Assembly (NCBI RefSeq): GCF_048771995.1
Contig: NC_133064.1
Span: 23,229,001-23,293,000 of the forward strand
DNA from: Taeniopygia guttata
Lineage: Eukaryota; Chordata; Aves; Passeriformes; Estrildidae
DNA length: 64,000 nt
Reading direction: 5' to 3'
Notes under the pieces: model-generated
Databases searched by the model: none
What the model was told of the DNA's origin: nothing
What the model saw: the letters and a program-made list of their open reading frames with translations, nothing else
Made by a program: the position numbers and the translations under genes
In this document: positions 51,328 through 60,399 of the stretch, in pieces
Layout: each line of letters begins with the position of its first letter
How positions within the stretch are numbered: position 1 is the stretch's first letter

Positions 51328-51703
51328 AGAGAAATAGCCTGGTTGTTCTGGGACCCTCGGGAGGCACCCTGCCTTTTTTTTTGGCAGCCCGATTGTCCCA
51401 GACCTCCAGGTTTCTCTACCGATGAACCTAAATTAAGCTGCGGGCAAAGGAGAGCCGGTTAAAAGGAGAACCGGTTACCCCTGTAAACTTTGTGCACGAA
51501 GATCCGAGCGAAGACGCAGGACGCGTGAGTATAGGCCGGTTTCCCGCTCGGTTTGGGGTGGTTTTCCCGGAGTGTTGTATATGAGAGGTCTCATAGAGAC
51601 CAAGTGAGTGCGGAACCTCAGTAGTGAGGTTCCCAATACCCAAGAGGGCTTGGGCCACGAACCAGGGGAGTGTGTGTGTGAAAAATTGAGTGCACTCCGG
51701 ATG

Positions 51704-51856
51704 ATGGGACAGAGGAAAAGCAAGCCCTCTAGTCCCATGGGTGGGGGAACCCCTGCAAAGCTTCCCCAGATCCCTGAGGATAGTCCTCTAGGAGTAATGA
51801 TAAATAATTGGCATGCCTTTCCCAGTAGGGGAAAGGGAAAAGATAAAGCAAAATGA
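51704..51856 (+). pseudogene. gag: ERV9 gag start
   Basis: ATG at 51704 gives MGQRKSKPSSPMGGG and then LGVMINNWHAF, a class I matrix start that parallels ERV10 (MGAKGSKPSTPMGG, LAYILDNWKYF). A TGA ends it after about 50 codons, where the minisatellite region begins. Confidence 0.75.
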
Positions 51857-51863
51857 TCCACTA

Positions 51864-52165
51864 TTTTAAGGAGGTTTTGGGAGAGTTTGGACCCAAATTT
51901 GGGGAGTTTTAAGGAGATTTTAGGGGGTTCTGACCCAAACCAGGAGGTTCTGAGCCAAGTCTAGGTGGTTCTGACACAAATTTGGGGGGGGGGGGGGGTT
52001 GGAGGTTTGGACCTGAAATTTGGAGGTTTGGAGCCGAACTTGGGGGGTTCTGACCCAAATTTGGGGGTTTGGAGGCAGAATTTAAAGGCTTGGACCTGAA
52101 ATTTGGAGGTTTTGACCCAAATTTTGGGGATAATGACCCAAATCTGGGGGGTTGTGACCCAAATC
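51864..52165 (+). repeat. Degenerate minisatellite replacing the body of ERV9
   Basis: About 300 bp of variants of GGTTCTGACCCAAATTTGGGG and GGTTTGGACCTGAAATTTGG, roughly 17-28 bp apart, including a G14 run near 51986. It runs straight into the LTR end. Confidence 0.85.
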
Positions 52166-52253
52166 TGCATTTGCCCGTATTGCTTGCTTGCTAAATTAAT
52201 AAAATTCTCTTTATAAAGTGACACAAATTGGTCCCGTGTCATAATTTATAACA
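52166..52253 (+). repeat. ERV9 3' LTR, last 88 bp only
   Basis: Matches 51219-51306 with one A/T difference. The terminal ACA at 52251-52253 abuts the TSD. U3 and most of R are absent. Confidence 0.85.
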
Positions 52254-52347
52254 GGAAATACCAAATTTCACTGTGCAAGAAATTAATTCAATCTCATTTT
52301 GGGACCAAATTGGACAGATATTAACTTTAAAAGTCGAAAATGGTGAA
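52254..52347 (+). pseudogene. gag: ERV8 gag matrix, piece 2
   Basis: The frame of 50843 resumes after the duplicated site with NFTVQEINSISFWDQIGQIL, typical of a class II matrix. It stops at the GTGAA site of ERV10 (52343-52347). Confidence 0.75.
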
Positions 52348-52809
52348 TGTTATAAATTTGCGCCACAACGGAACATAATCCAATTAAGAATTTTATTAAT
52401 TTACAGCAAGTAGGATATGAACAAGGGTAACAGCGCGCTGGGTAGCAGACCGAATACTTCCAAAAACCCAAAGCTCCGGCTGCTACCCCGATTCGCTCAA
52501 ACTGTCTCCTTTTATTCCTATTTCTTCTTTTGTCTCCCTGGAATTTGCAAGCCAATTCCTGCTGTTATCTTGTGTTTGTTTAAGCAGTCCCTAGTGTGAA
52601 TGGTTGTCGTGATCTTTATCTTGCATCGTCAGTCTCCGGTTGAAGTGCTTGTTATCTTATCTTGCATCAGCTGTGTCCGTTCGCTGTTTGCATACCTCCG
52701 TGGCCTAACCTTATCTCAATAGACAATACCTCAGTCTGTATTTTTCTCACAGTTGTCTAACTTTTACATATATCTTAATAAACAATATCTCAATCTGTAG
52801 TTTCTCACA
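52348..52809 (-). repeat. ERV10 3' LTR
   Basis: 462 bp, TGTTATAAAT...TTTCTCACA in + orientation. On the - strand TATA-like GGAATAAAAGG (about 52508-52518) and AATAAA (52392-52397). Polypurine tract, sense AGAAGAAGGGGGGGAAT, follows at 52810-52826. Confidence 0.95.
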
Positions 52810-53057
52810 ATTCCCCCCCTTCTTCTCTTTATCCTATTATTGTTTATTAGACGTTGCTTTCATTCTCGGCACTGTAAATAAACCTTTTTCCACAATCCCA
52901 ACATTTATCATAACACTCACATGGTAATACTTCTCAATTACAATAGGCGTAGCCCCCTCGTGGCATAACACATTCACAACAATCTTCCTTCTCATTAATA
53001 GATGCATTTTTATATTTTTCCCCCGACCTCGTAGTTAAAATTAGCAGTTTAGCTATG
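52810..53057 (-). other. ERV10 3' untranslated region
   Basis: About 250 bp between the env stop and the LTR, with the polypurine tract at the LTR side. No frame or motif otherwise. Confidence 0.7.
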
Positions 53058-54983
53058 TCAAATCGTTTTTTTAATATCGTGTACTATACAGCGTAATATA
53101 CAAGGCCCGAATATAAGTCCCAGAATCAATATAATAAGCGGTCCTGCTAAGGCAGACAGCAAGGTGGTTAGCCAAGGTGAAACATTAAACCAATTTTCAT
53201 ACCATGTCCTGCCCGCCTCCCGATCTTTTCTACGTTGATTTAACCTTTTCCGGAGTTCAGACATAGTGTCCTGAACTACTCCCGTATGGTCAGCAAAAGA
53301 GCAACATTCTTCATTTAGCGCTACACATAACCCCCCTTCTTTTAGGAATAATAAATCTAATCCTCTTCTATTTTGCAGTACTACTTCCGATAAAGACTTT
53401 ACTGAAGTGGCTAAATTTTGGATAGATTGTTCTATTTTTGCTAAATCTTCATCTACAGCCGTCTGTAAACTTTGTAATTCCTGACTTTTTACTAGGGAGG
53501 CTATGCCTGTACCTGCTCCGACTCCACCCGCTATTAGCAGTGTAGCTAAGGTTACCACTGTAATTGGTTCTCGTTTTTGTATATTCAGGTCTCCTTCAAA
53601 ATGGCGTAACACTTCCTCAGAGGTGTGATAGATCAGACGAGGAACAATTATCACCTGTACGCAGAACTGAGATTGATCAAACAGGTTTAAGGATAGGCAA
53701 GGCGTTACTCCTATGTCTGAACAAACCCATTTAGCTCCTGGTGTCGGGATAGCCCATTTGTCTTTTCTATTCTTGTGTTTATTTATAGTTTTTGTAGTGA
53801 TTATTGTCGTTTGGTTGCACAAAGGCTGATAATTTTTGGGCACTGTACCGATACATTTTCCTTGACCTGTTACTAATTGAATAGTAATTCCCTGCGTATG
53901 GTTTTTCTGGTCATTCCATGGGCATTCTCGTGGGTTTGAACCACTAGACCATTGAATCTTAGCTGGTTTTCCAATCGCCTCAAAATATGGTGGTCTAACA
54001 TTATAACATAACCAGCATTCCTTAGTTAAATTTGGTTTGCTTTCATTAAGGGCACGATAAGAGGCTTGCATTAAATCCCATAAAGGGTCTTTGGATTTCA
54101 GCACACCTGAATCCCTACCAGTCACCACGTCATTAGCTGTTCTATTTGTTATCGATAAGGGGTTTGGACAAGTGGTTGTAACACTTGCGGGGACTATCTT
54201 TTTCATAGGGGAAATGGGTGAATTCAATACTTTATTCGGCCCAACAGGGAGTGAATTATGTGGTATTTTAACTTTTCTTATGAGAAAATGCCCTCCCTCG
54301 TCTTTAGGAATTCCTCCATAGACACGTATTCCCCATGTTAGTCCTATTAACCACTTGTCTCCTAAGGGCTGTATTACTTGAAATTTGATGCGGGTACAGA
54401 CTTCCCTGTCTCGTGAAGCTACATAATCCACGTCACGCAGACCTGTAAGATCTACACCTGTTTGTTCAGGTACACATCCATTAGGAGTCCAGGTTGCTTT
54501 TATATATTTATCAGGAGCCTTTACTGACCAGCCCGAGGCTATTGTTTCACATCCCCAATAGCCACAATAATAATGTCCGGGATAATTACAGTAAGACGGT
54601 CCAGAAGCCGGGCATATATAAAATGGAGGTCCTTTTCCACAATGTATCGGTACTAAATCACAAAGTTTTACTATGAATTCTGGTGGACCTGTGTTGCTAA
54701 AAGTGGCTATTGTTCTCGTTCCTTCCCAAGATATTAGTTCCCACTTGAATGGTTCATGTGGGTTTCCCCCTTCTGCCAGGGTTATTATCAATATGAAGAC
54801 TAACGGTATACCAGGAAAAAGGGTGTCTGTCAATTTTACCAATTTAAGTAGATTTTTACCAATCCTGGGGAAGCTTTGTTGTTCCTGCTTTTGCGTCCCA
54901 TTGTTCTGATTTTTTTCTCCACAGTCTGTTCCTCTTCTGCCTCGCCCGTCGACTCGGTTGCTTCGAGTCACGGGGTGCATCAT
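53058..54983 (-). CDS. env: ERV10 env, open 641-codon frame
   Basis: The start at 54983 (MMHPVTRSN) gives a basic/polar leader of about 50 residues before a hydrophobic signal (LFPGIPLVFILIITLA). The surface subunit has many Cys and N-x-S/T sites and a CWLC motif (about 54020), the gammaretroviral disulfide-exchange motif. NIQKREP is the expected cleavage region, though it lacks Arg four residues back. A fusion-like stretch (VVTLATLLIAGGVGAG), heptad region, LQNRRGLDLLFL and CVALNEECC (CX6CC) follow, then the anchor (LIILILGLIFGPCIL) and a short tail. Every class I Env landmark is present and no stop occurs. Its start overlaps the Cys/Arg-rich frame by 128 bases. Whether it is expressed is unknown. 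Confidence 0.92.
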   Translation of the reverse strand: MMHPVTRSNRVDGRGRRGTDCGEKNQNNGTQKQEQQSFPRIGKNLLKLVKLTDTLFPGIPLVFILIITLAEGGNPHEPFKWELISWEGTRTIATFSNTGPPEFIVKLCDLVPIHCGKGPPFYICPASGPSYCNYPGHYYCGYWGCETIASGWSVKAPDKYIKATWTPNGCVPEQTGVDLTGLRDVDYVASRDREVCTRIKFQVIQPLGDKWLIGLTWGIRVYGGIPKDEGGHFLIRKVKIPHNSLPVGPNKVLNSPISPMKKIVPASVTTTCPNPLSITNRTANDVVTGRDSGVLKSKDPLWDLMQASYRALNESKPNLTKECWLCYNVRPPYFEAIGKPAKIQWSSGSNPRECPWNDQKNHTQGITIQLVTGQGKCIGTVPKNYQPLCNQTTIITTKTINKHKNRKDKWAIPTPGAKWVCSDIGVTPCLSLNLFDQSQFCVQVIIVPRLIYHTSEEVLRHFEGDLNIQKREPITVVTLATLLIAGGVGAGTGIASLVKSQELQSLQTAVDEDLAKIEQSIQNLATSVKSLSEVVLQNRRGLDLLFLKEGGLCVALNEECCSFADHTGVVQDTMSELRKRLNQRRKDREAGRTWYENWFNVSPWLTTLLSALAGPLIILILGLIFGPCILRCIVHDIKKTI

Positions 54984-55341
54984 CTTCTCGGCAGCAAGGG
55001 AATTCTTCAGGAGAACAGCTGTTTCGGGATTTCTGCCTGTTTACATAGGCTTCCCACTTTGCAGCTTGAACTAATGGGGCAAAGCAAGACACAGTTAGTA
55101 CTTCCCTTCTACACTTTATAACCAAGATTTCAGCCACAAAGAGGACAGGTTCATTGGAATGGTAATAATAATATTGAGGGTATCCACATTCACAGCGTGT
55201 CCACCATTTATCCCGGCATACCTTATGCCTAAAACAAGCAAATGGATAACAACTGTAGTTTAAATCATTACAACTAATTCGTATAACTAGAGTACATATA
55301 TTATTTACATCAGCATATCTTTCATATTCACTATTGTGTGG
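54856..55341 (-). CDS. Cys-rich/Arg-rich open frame between pol and env (unknown)
   Basis: The frame is open for 161 codons between a TAG at 55342-55344 and its TAA at 54856-54858, in a different frame from env. It has no in-frame ATG near its beginning, so it would need splicing or a non-AUG start. Residues 16-52 hold seven Cys (CYPFAC, CRDKWW, CEC) and two adjacent Trp. C77, C86, C109 and C116-C117 follow. Residues 130-144 form a dense basic patch (SRRARQKRNRLWRKK), like an RNA-binding or nuclear-targeting motif. The last 43 codons overlap the start of env. I know no gammaretrovirus-like element with such a gene. A spliced regulatory protein or a chance frame are both possible. Confidence 0.5.
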   Translation of the reverse strand, partial: PHNSEYERYADVNNICTLVIRISCNDLNYSCYPFACFRHKVCRDKWWTRCECGYPQYYYYHSNEPVLFVAEILVIKCRREVLTVSCFAPLVQAAKWEAYVNRQKSRNSCSPEEFPCCREDDAPRDSKQPSRRARQKRNRLWRKKSEQWDAKAGTTKLPQDW

Positions 55342-55351
55342 CTACATATGC

Positions 55352-55492
55352 TTAACAATTTCCTTCAGCACACGTTGTACGCTTCCATATATAATAGATA
55401 AAAAAGGAAATAATTATAGCAAATATAAACAGCAATACACACTTTATACCAAAAGGTAATGCAGCAAAAAAATCAAATAAAGTCTTTATCAT
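55352..55492 (-). CDS. 46-residue single-pass membrane peptide frame (unknown)
   Basis: ATG at 55492, four bases after the integrase stop (55497-55499), opens 46 codons to a TAA at 55352. The product has a short start (MIKTLFDFFAALPFG), one strongly hydrophobic helix (about residues 18-36, VLLFIFAIIISFFIYYIW) and a basic/Cys tail (KRTTCAEGNC). It is too short for routine gene calls. Its place directly after integrase would suit reinitiation or an upstream frame on the env mRNA. AT-rich sequence can give hydrophobic chance frames, so coding is unproven. Confidence 0.45.
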   Translation of the reverse strand: MIKTLFDFFAALPFGIKCVLLFIFAIIISFFIYYIWKRTTCAEGNC

Positions 55493-55496
55493 TTCG

Positions 55497-57440
55497 TTAT
55501 CTTTTTAGAGTTATCTTGGTGTCACCTGGAGTACTGATTACTTTCCAGTGGGGTCTCGTCACTGGGCCTTTAATGCGGCTGGCATGAGTCCATCCACGCT
55601 CAGCAGTCCGGACAGCTGTTTCTGTTGTCAACAAAACGAGATAAGGTCCCTCCCAATTGGGTTTTAGGGTTTCTTCCTTCCACACTTTAATCAATATCCA
55701 ATCCCCAGGTTTAACTTTGTGTATTTTTAAGTCCAACGGGGGTCGTTGCACAATCAGTCCATGTTCCCAAAGCTGGTTACGATGTTCTGCTAATTGTGAA
55801 ACATATTCATTAATCACACGGTCTCTAATTAAAACATTTGTTTGTGGGCTTTCAATTCTGTAGGACATTCCATACACCATTTCAAACGCTGATATTCCTA
55901 CATCTGCTCGGGGTCTGGTTCTGAGAATTAATAATGCCATAGGTAGGAATTTAATCCATGATAATTTGGTTTCTATCATTAGTTTAGTCAAAATAGTTTT
56001 AATTTCTCCATTCATCCTTTCAACTTTTCCTGAACTTTGTGGATGCCATGGTGTATGGTATTCCCACTTGATAGCCAAGCTTTCTGTTAGATCTCTAACA
56101 ATTTTTGACACAAAATGTGTTCCTCTGTCCGAGTCGATTACTTCAGGTACTCCATATCGAGGTATAATATGTTCAAGTAACATTTTAGTGACTTGGTTAG
56201 CGGTTGCCCTGGAGGTAGGAAAAGCCTCAACATAATGTGTTAAGTGATCCACCATTACTAATAAATATTTGTAACGCCCTACCCTAGGTAGTTCAGTAAA
56301 ATCTACTTGTATATGTGAGAAAGGTCTGTATGCTGGGGAACGTCCCCCAAGAGGTCTCTGTTTTATGTTTTTTCGATTAACCTTTTGACAGGTCTCGCAG
56401 GCTGCCGTGACTGTCTTTGCTATATTATATACGCCTATACAGGCATACTGTCGATTGAAATGATCAACTAATGCCTGAGTTCCCCAGTGTGTTTTGCTGT
56501 GTATTTTTGAAAATATTTCAATTGCTATGCCCTTCGGCAAGACTTCTCTCCCATCTGGCAATATGTATTTCCCATCCTGTTCCTTAGCTCCCATTTGTTC
56601 TAGTTTTTCTTTTTCTGCAGACTCAAAACTCAAATTTTTACTAACAGGTACTTGTTGCATAGTCAGAATTATATTATAATTGCCTGCCACTCGTTTTGCT
56701 TCTGTATCAGCTGCATTATTTCCCCTAACTTGATAACTTGTACCTCGCTGGTGTCCCTTTATATGTACAACTGCTATTTTATTTGGCATTTTCAATGCCC
56801 CCAGAACTCGCCAAATTAATTCCTGGTGTACCAGCTCTTTTCCCTGTGAGTTAATAAATCCTCTTTCCTCCCATATTTTCCCAAAAGTGTGTACTACTCC
56901 AAACGCATAACGTGAGTCTGTATATATAGTTCCATCCTTTCCCTTCAGTGACACTAATGCTTTCCACAATGCATACAGCTCGCAAGCTTGTGCTGACCAG
57001 CTGGCACTTAGGGGGCCTGATTCTCTTATCTTAAATTCTCCTTTTTCCCACTTAACGATGGCATATCCAGACAATCGTTTACCTTCCACTATTCGTGATG
57101 ACCCATCTATAAATAATACTTCTCCACATTGTAGTTCTTCTTCTTCTAAGTCTGACCTAATGCGTGTTTGTTGTTCAATTGTTTGAAAACAATTGTGCAA
57201 TAGTTCATTACCTTCTCCTGGGTACAAAAATTCAGCGGGGTTAACTGGTCCAATAGTTTTTAAAGATAGTTTAGGGGATTCTATAAGTATTCCCTCATAC
57301 TTTAGTAATCGGCTATCTGTAAGCCATTTTTCTGCTTTTTGTTGCAGCACTCCCCTGATGTTATGAGGCGCATATAAGATAACTTCTCCATTAAAAGTAA
57401 TGCGATTTGTTTCCTCAAGTAATAGGGCAGCAGCAAACAA
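55497..57440 (-). CDS. pol: ERV10 RNase H-integrase
   Basis: A 647-codon frame. RNase H has LFIDGSSR, an E in ACELYALWKAL and IYTDSRYAF. HIKGHQRG and NNAADTEAKR end it. Integrase has the zinc domain (H in KIHSKTHWG, CETCQKVN), core VDFTELP, DSDRGTHF and GKVERMNG (D, D, E), then a C-terminal domain (WEGPYLVLLTT) and a tail. The domain order and tail fit gammaretroviral integrase. It is out of frame with the upstream protease-RT by a single indel near 57435; otherwise it is undamaged. Confidence 0.92.
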   Translation of the reverse strand: MFAAALLLEETNRITFNGEVILYAPHNIRGVLQQKAEKWLTDSRLLKYEGILIESPKLSLKTIGPVNPAEFLYPGEGNELLHNCFQTIEQQTRIRSDLEEEELQCGEVLFIDGSSRIVEGKRLSGYAIVKWEKGEFKIRESGPLSASWSAQACELYALWKALVSLKGKDGTIYTDSRYAFGVVHTFGKIWEERGFINSQGKELVHQELIWRVLGALKMPNKIAVVHIKGHQRGTSYQVRGNNAADTEAKRVAGNYNIILTMQQVPVSKNLSFESAEKEKLEQMGAKEQDGKYILPDGREVLPKGIAIEIFSKIHSKTHWGTQALVDHFNRQYACIGVYNIAKTVTAACETCQKVNRKNIKQRPLGGRSPAYRPFSHIQVDFTELPRVGRYKYLLVMVDHLTHYVEAFPTSRATANQVTKMLLEHIIPRYGVPEVIDSDRGTHFVSKIVRDLTESLAIKWEYHTPWHPQSSGKVERMNGEIKTILTKLMIETKLSWIKFLPMALLILRTRPRADVGISAFEMVYGMSYRIESPQTNVLIRDRVINEYVSQLAEHRNQLWEHGLIVQRPPLDLKIHKVKPGDWILIKVWKEETLKPNWEGPYLVLLTTETAVRTAERGWTHASRIKGPVTRPHWKVISTPGDTKITLKR

Positions 57441-58980
57441 TGATTTGTAAACAGCTCGGCCAACCCCTGCTCACAGGGTCTAACAGCTTTGATAGGTATG
57501 CCACCGGTTTCCTTTGTCCGGCCCATTCCTGAGTTAACACTCCGAATGCCGTTCCTTCGTGTATGTTAACAAATAAATGGAATGGCCATTTTAAATCTGG
57601 GAGACTTAAAACTGGTGCTTGACTTAGCTCCCTTTTGAGGCTGGCAAACTGCTCTTGATCCTGAGGAGTCCACTTGGGTATTTTGCCTTTAGGCAATTGT
57701 TCATATAAGAATTTAACTTTAAAGCTGTAGTTCTCTATCCATTGGCTACAATACCCAAATAGTCCTAATGCCTGCCGAATTTGCCTCTTAGTGGCAGGCA
57801 TAGGTAATTCCAGAATTCCTTTAATACGCTCTGGATCTAATATCTTCTGGCCGTTAAACAGATAATGTCCCAGATATTTCACTTTTTCCTCCACAAGTTG
57901 TAACTTTTCTTGTGATACCTGTAGTCCCTTTTGTGCAAGAAAGTTTAGGAGTCGAATGGTTTCTTTCTTTACATTCTCCTTATTATTCCCTGCTATGAGC
58001 AGATCATCTACATATTGTAACAGCACATTCCCCGTTTGTACCTGATATTCTGTTAAGAGTTCTTCTAGGGCCTGTCCAAACAGATTAGGGGATTCAGTGA
58101 ACCCTTGGGGGAGCACAGTCCATCTTAATTGCTGTCTCCGGCCCGTCTCTATGTCTTCCCATTCAAAAGCAAAATAATTACGGCATTCTTCTGCCAGCGG
58201 ACAGGCCCAAAAGGCATCCTTTAAATCAATCACACTATACCAGGAATTATGTGGTCCTAGTTTGCTTAGCAATGTATATGGATTTGCTACTACAGGGAAC
58301 CGAGTGATAGTTCTTTTGTTTATTTCCCTTAGATCATGTACGAGCCGATATTTCCCATTAGTTTTTTTTACAGGCAAAATGGGGGTGTTAAAAGGTGACA
58401 TACAAGGCTCTAAGATTCCTTGTGCCAACAATCGATCAATTTCTGGCTTCAATCCTCTCCGTCCTTCTAAGGATATGGGATATTGCCTTACCCTCACAGG
58501 TACGTGGGGTTCGGAAATTTGGATTTTAATCGGTGGCATTTCCAGTCTACTAATTGTGTCCGGAGAGTACCAAACATTGGGGTTAATTTGTTTTTGATCA
58601 TCCACAGTCAAAGGATAAGCAGATACTGCCAACTCTTGATTTTTTACTTTAATTTCTAATTGCAGTTCAACAATTAAATCTCGTCCTAACAGATTAAATT
58701 CTGCTTCAGGGACGAGCAAGAGTTCACCCATTCCAAATTTATTTTCAGTTTTGAATACCACATTTTTGATTTTACTTACCTTAAAGGGTTCCCCTTTTGC
58801 CCCAATTACTTGTACCTTTTCAGGGGAAACTTTATATCCCTCAGGTATTTGCTTAATAGTTGATTTCTCAGCCCCAGTGTCTACCAAAAAGGTGAACTCT
58901 TGTTTATGGGGACCTATTTTTAATTTTATCAAGGGCTCATGGTGGCTCCGGTCCCCTAAAATATAGAGCCCCTGACTTTC
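57415..58980 (-). CDS. pol: ERV10 protease-reverse transcriptase
   Basis: The frame follows gag directly after the UAG at 58981-58983. Protease: FLVDTGAEKSTI active site (about 58890), LLGRDLIVELQ (about 58680). RT: NTPILPVKKTNGKYRLVHDLREIN, LPQGFTESPN, QYVDDLLIAGN (about 58010), then thumb and connection to GWPSCLQ. It ends in a shifted frame at 57415 where RNase H should continue. Class I pol made as a gag-pol fusion by stop read-through is well known; here gag and pol share a frame, as that requires. Confidence 0.9.
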   Translation of the reverse strand, partial: ESQGLYILGDRSHHEPLIKLKIGPHKQEFTFLVDTGAEKSTIKQIPEGYKVSPEKVQVIGAKGEPFKVSKIKNVVFKTENKFGMGELLLVPEAEFNLLGRDLIVELQLEIKVKNQELAVSAYPLTVDDQKQINPNVWYSPDTISRLEMPPIKIQISEPHVPVRVRQYPISLEGRRGLKPEIDRLLAQGILEPCMSPFNTPILPVKKTNGKYRLVHDLREINKRTITRFPVVANPYTLLSKLGPHNSWYSVIDLKDAFWACPLAEECRNYFAFEWEDIETGRRQQLRWTVLPQGFTESPNLFGQALEELLTEYQVQTGNVLLQYVDDLLIAGNNKENVKKETIRLLNFLAQKGLQVSQEKLQLVEEKVKYLGHYLFNGQKILDPERIKGILELPMPATKRQIRQALGLFGYCSQWIENYSFKVKFLYEQLPKGKIPKWTPQDQEQFASLKRELSQAPVLSLPDLKWPFHLFVNIHEGTAFGVLTQEWAGQRKPVAYLSKLLDPVSRGWPSCLQIIVCCCPIT

Positions 58981-58983
58981 CTA
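58981..58983 (-). promoter_or_regulatory. gag-pol UAG read-through codon (ERV10)
   Basis: Sense GAA TAG GAA, with G after the stop and pol in the same frame. This is the gammaretroviral read-through arrangement. A downstream pseudoknot was not assessed. Confidence 0.7.
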
Positions 58984-60399
58984 TTCCGTTTTCAAATTTT
59001 CCTCGTCCCTGATCCTTTCTCTGCAATTCTTCTTTATATGTCCCTTCTTTCCACAGTAAAAACAAGATCTCTGTTCCTTTTCTATTACTACCTTTCCTTG
59101 TTTCATCCTAGCAGATCTGTGTTCACCAGTTCGCCCTTTGCGATCCTCTCTGACCGCTGCTACCATCATTCTTACTTGTCGCTTGCTGCTCTCTTCTTCC
59201 CGCCTTACGTAGACTTTCTGAGCTTCCCTCAATAATTCATCCAACCCTCTATTCTGCCAGTTCTCTAACTTTTCAATCTTCTTTCTGATATCTTCCCATG
59301 ATTTTGCCACAAACTGAGTTTTGAGGAGCGCTTGTCCTAAAGGATCGTTTGGGTTTACCCCAGAGTACAGCTGAAGGGTTTTCCTCAGTTGTTCCAGCCA
59401 TTCAGTAGGACTTTCATCTTTCTTTTGCATTTCATTAAATGCTTTATTGATATTCTGCCCACTGGGTACTGCTTCCCTAATTCCCTGAATTACTATAGTT
59501 CTCAGGTCCTGCATATGAGTTCTATGCGCCGGATCCTGATTATTCCAATTAGGTCTTTGGAGTGGCCATTTAATATCTGCTTGAGGTCCCTGGGCATGCT
59601 GAGCATCCCACAGTCTCATTCCTGCTCGTCTAATCATATCTCTTTCCTCGGTAGTAAATAAATGACCAAGGATAGATTGCATCTCATCCCAAGTATAAAG
59701 GTTTGGTCCCAAAAATTGATCTAGTCTTTCTGCTACTCCGAATGGGTCCTCAATTAAGTTTCCCATCTCGGTTCTTTTAAAATCTCGTAAGTCGGCAGAA
59801 TTTAAGGGTACAGAAATATATCCAACCACAGGTTGAGGTCCTCCCATAGGTACTTCCCTTAGGGGGTACATCTGAGCTGCCCCTCTTTGACTTCTAGTTA
59901 CACGTCTAGGAGGGGGTGGGGATCCTTGTTCTGATTCTGGTGGGGGAGTGGGCGCTCTGGGGATCTCTGGAGGGGCTGCGGGAACAGGAGGAGGAATATA
60001 AGGAGGGAGGGTTAGAAGGGTTTCGTCTAACTCTTCCTTCTTTTTCTGGGGTTTAGTTTTTAATTCTTTTAATGAATAAAGTCTAGCCCCCGGCCTTTCT
60101 AGCCACACTTCCGCATATAGACTCTCCTCCGGGTTAAAGGATTTTTTATTATTAACCCAGAGGTTTAATTGCTGTCTTACCCAATCTTATTCTGACCCAT
60201 AGACTGGCCAAATGACATTTTTAGAAATCTTCTTCCATCCCCATATCTTAGTACAATATTCTATCATTTTTTGCTTATCTTTCCCTAGGGTTCCAGGGAA
60301 ATACTTCCAATTATCTAAGATATATGCCAGAGGGGTATTCTTAGGTACAGAGAGTACCCCCCCCATGGGAGTCGAAGGCTTGCTGCCCTTCGCCCCCAT
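58981..60399 (-). pseudogene. gag: ERV10 gag with one in-frame TAA
   Basis: ATG at 60399 (MGAKGSKPSTPMGG) starts matrix (LDNWKYFPG, WGWKKISKN). The same frame carries a TAA at 60187-60189. It then runs open to the UAG at 58981: a Pro-rich segment (LPPYIPPPVPAAPPEIPR, about 60010), capsid (PLREVPMGG, WDEMQSILGHLFT, SPTEWLEQLRKTLQLYSG as the major-homology-like region) and nucleocapsid with one CCHC knuckle (CFYCGKKGHIKKNC). One base change separates the TAA from a sense codon. Upstream of the ATG the frame stays open to 60549, but only a TTG is available there. Confidence 0.88.

Larger units (their letters stand above)
50844..52253 (+). mobile_element. ERV9: deleted class I provirus with a minisatellite
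   Basis: A 463-bp LTR, primer site, gag start, minisatellite and the last 88 bp of a 3' LTR, flanked by GGAAA (50839-50843 and 52254-52258). LTR end and primer site resemble ERV10, so the two are related. Only 1.4 kb remain. Confidence 0.88.
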
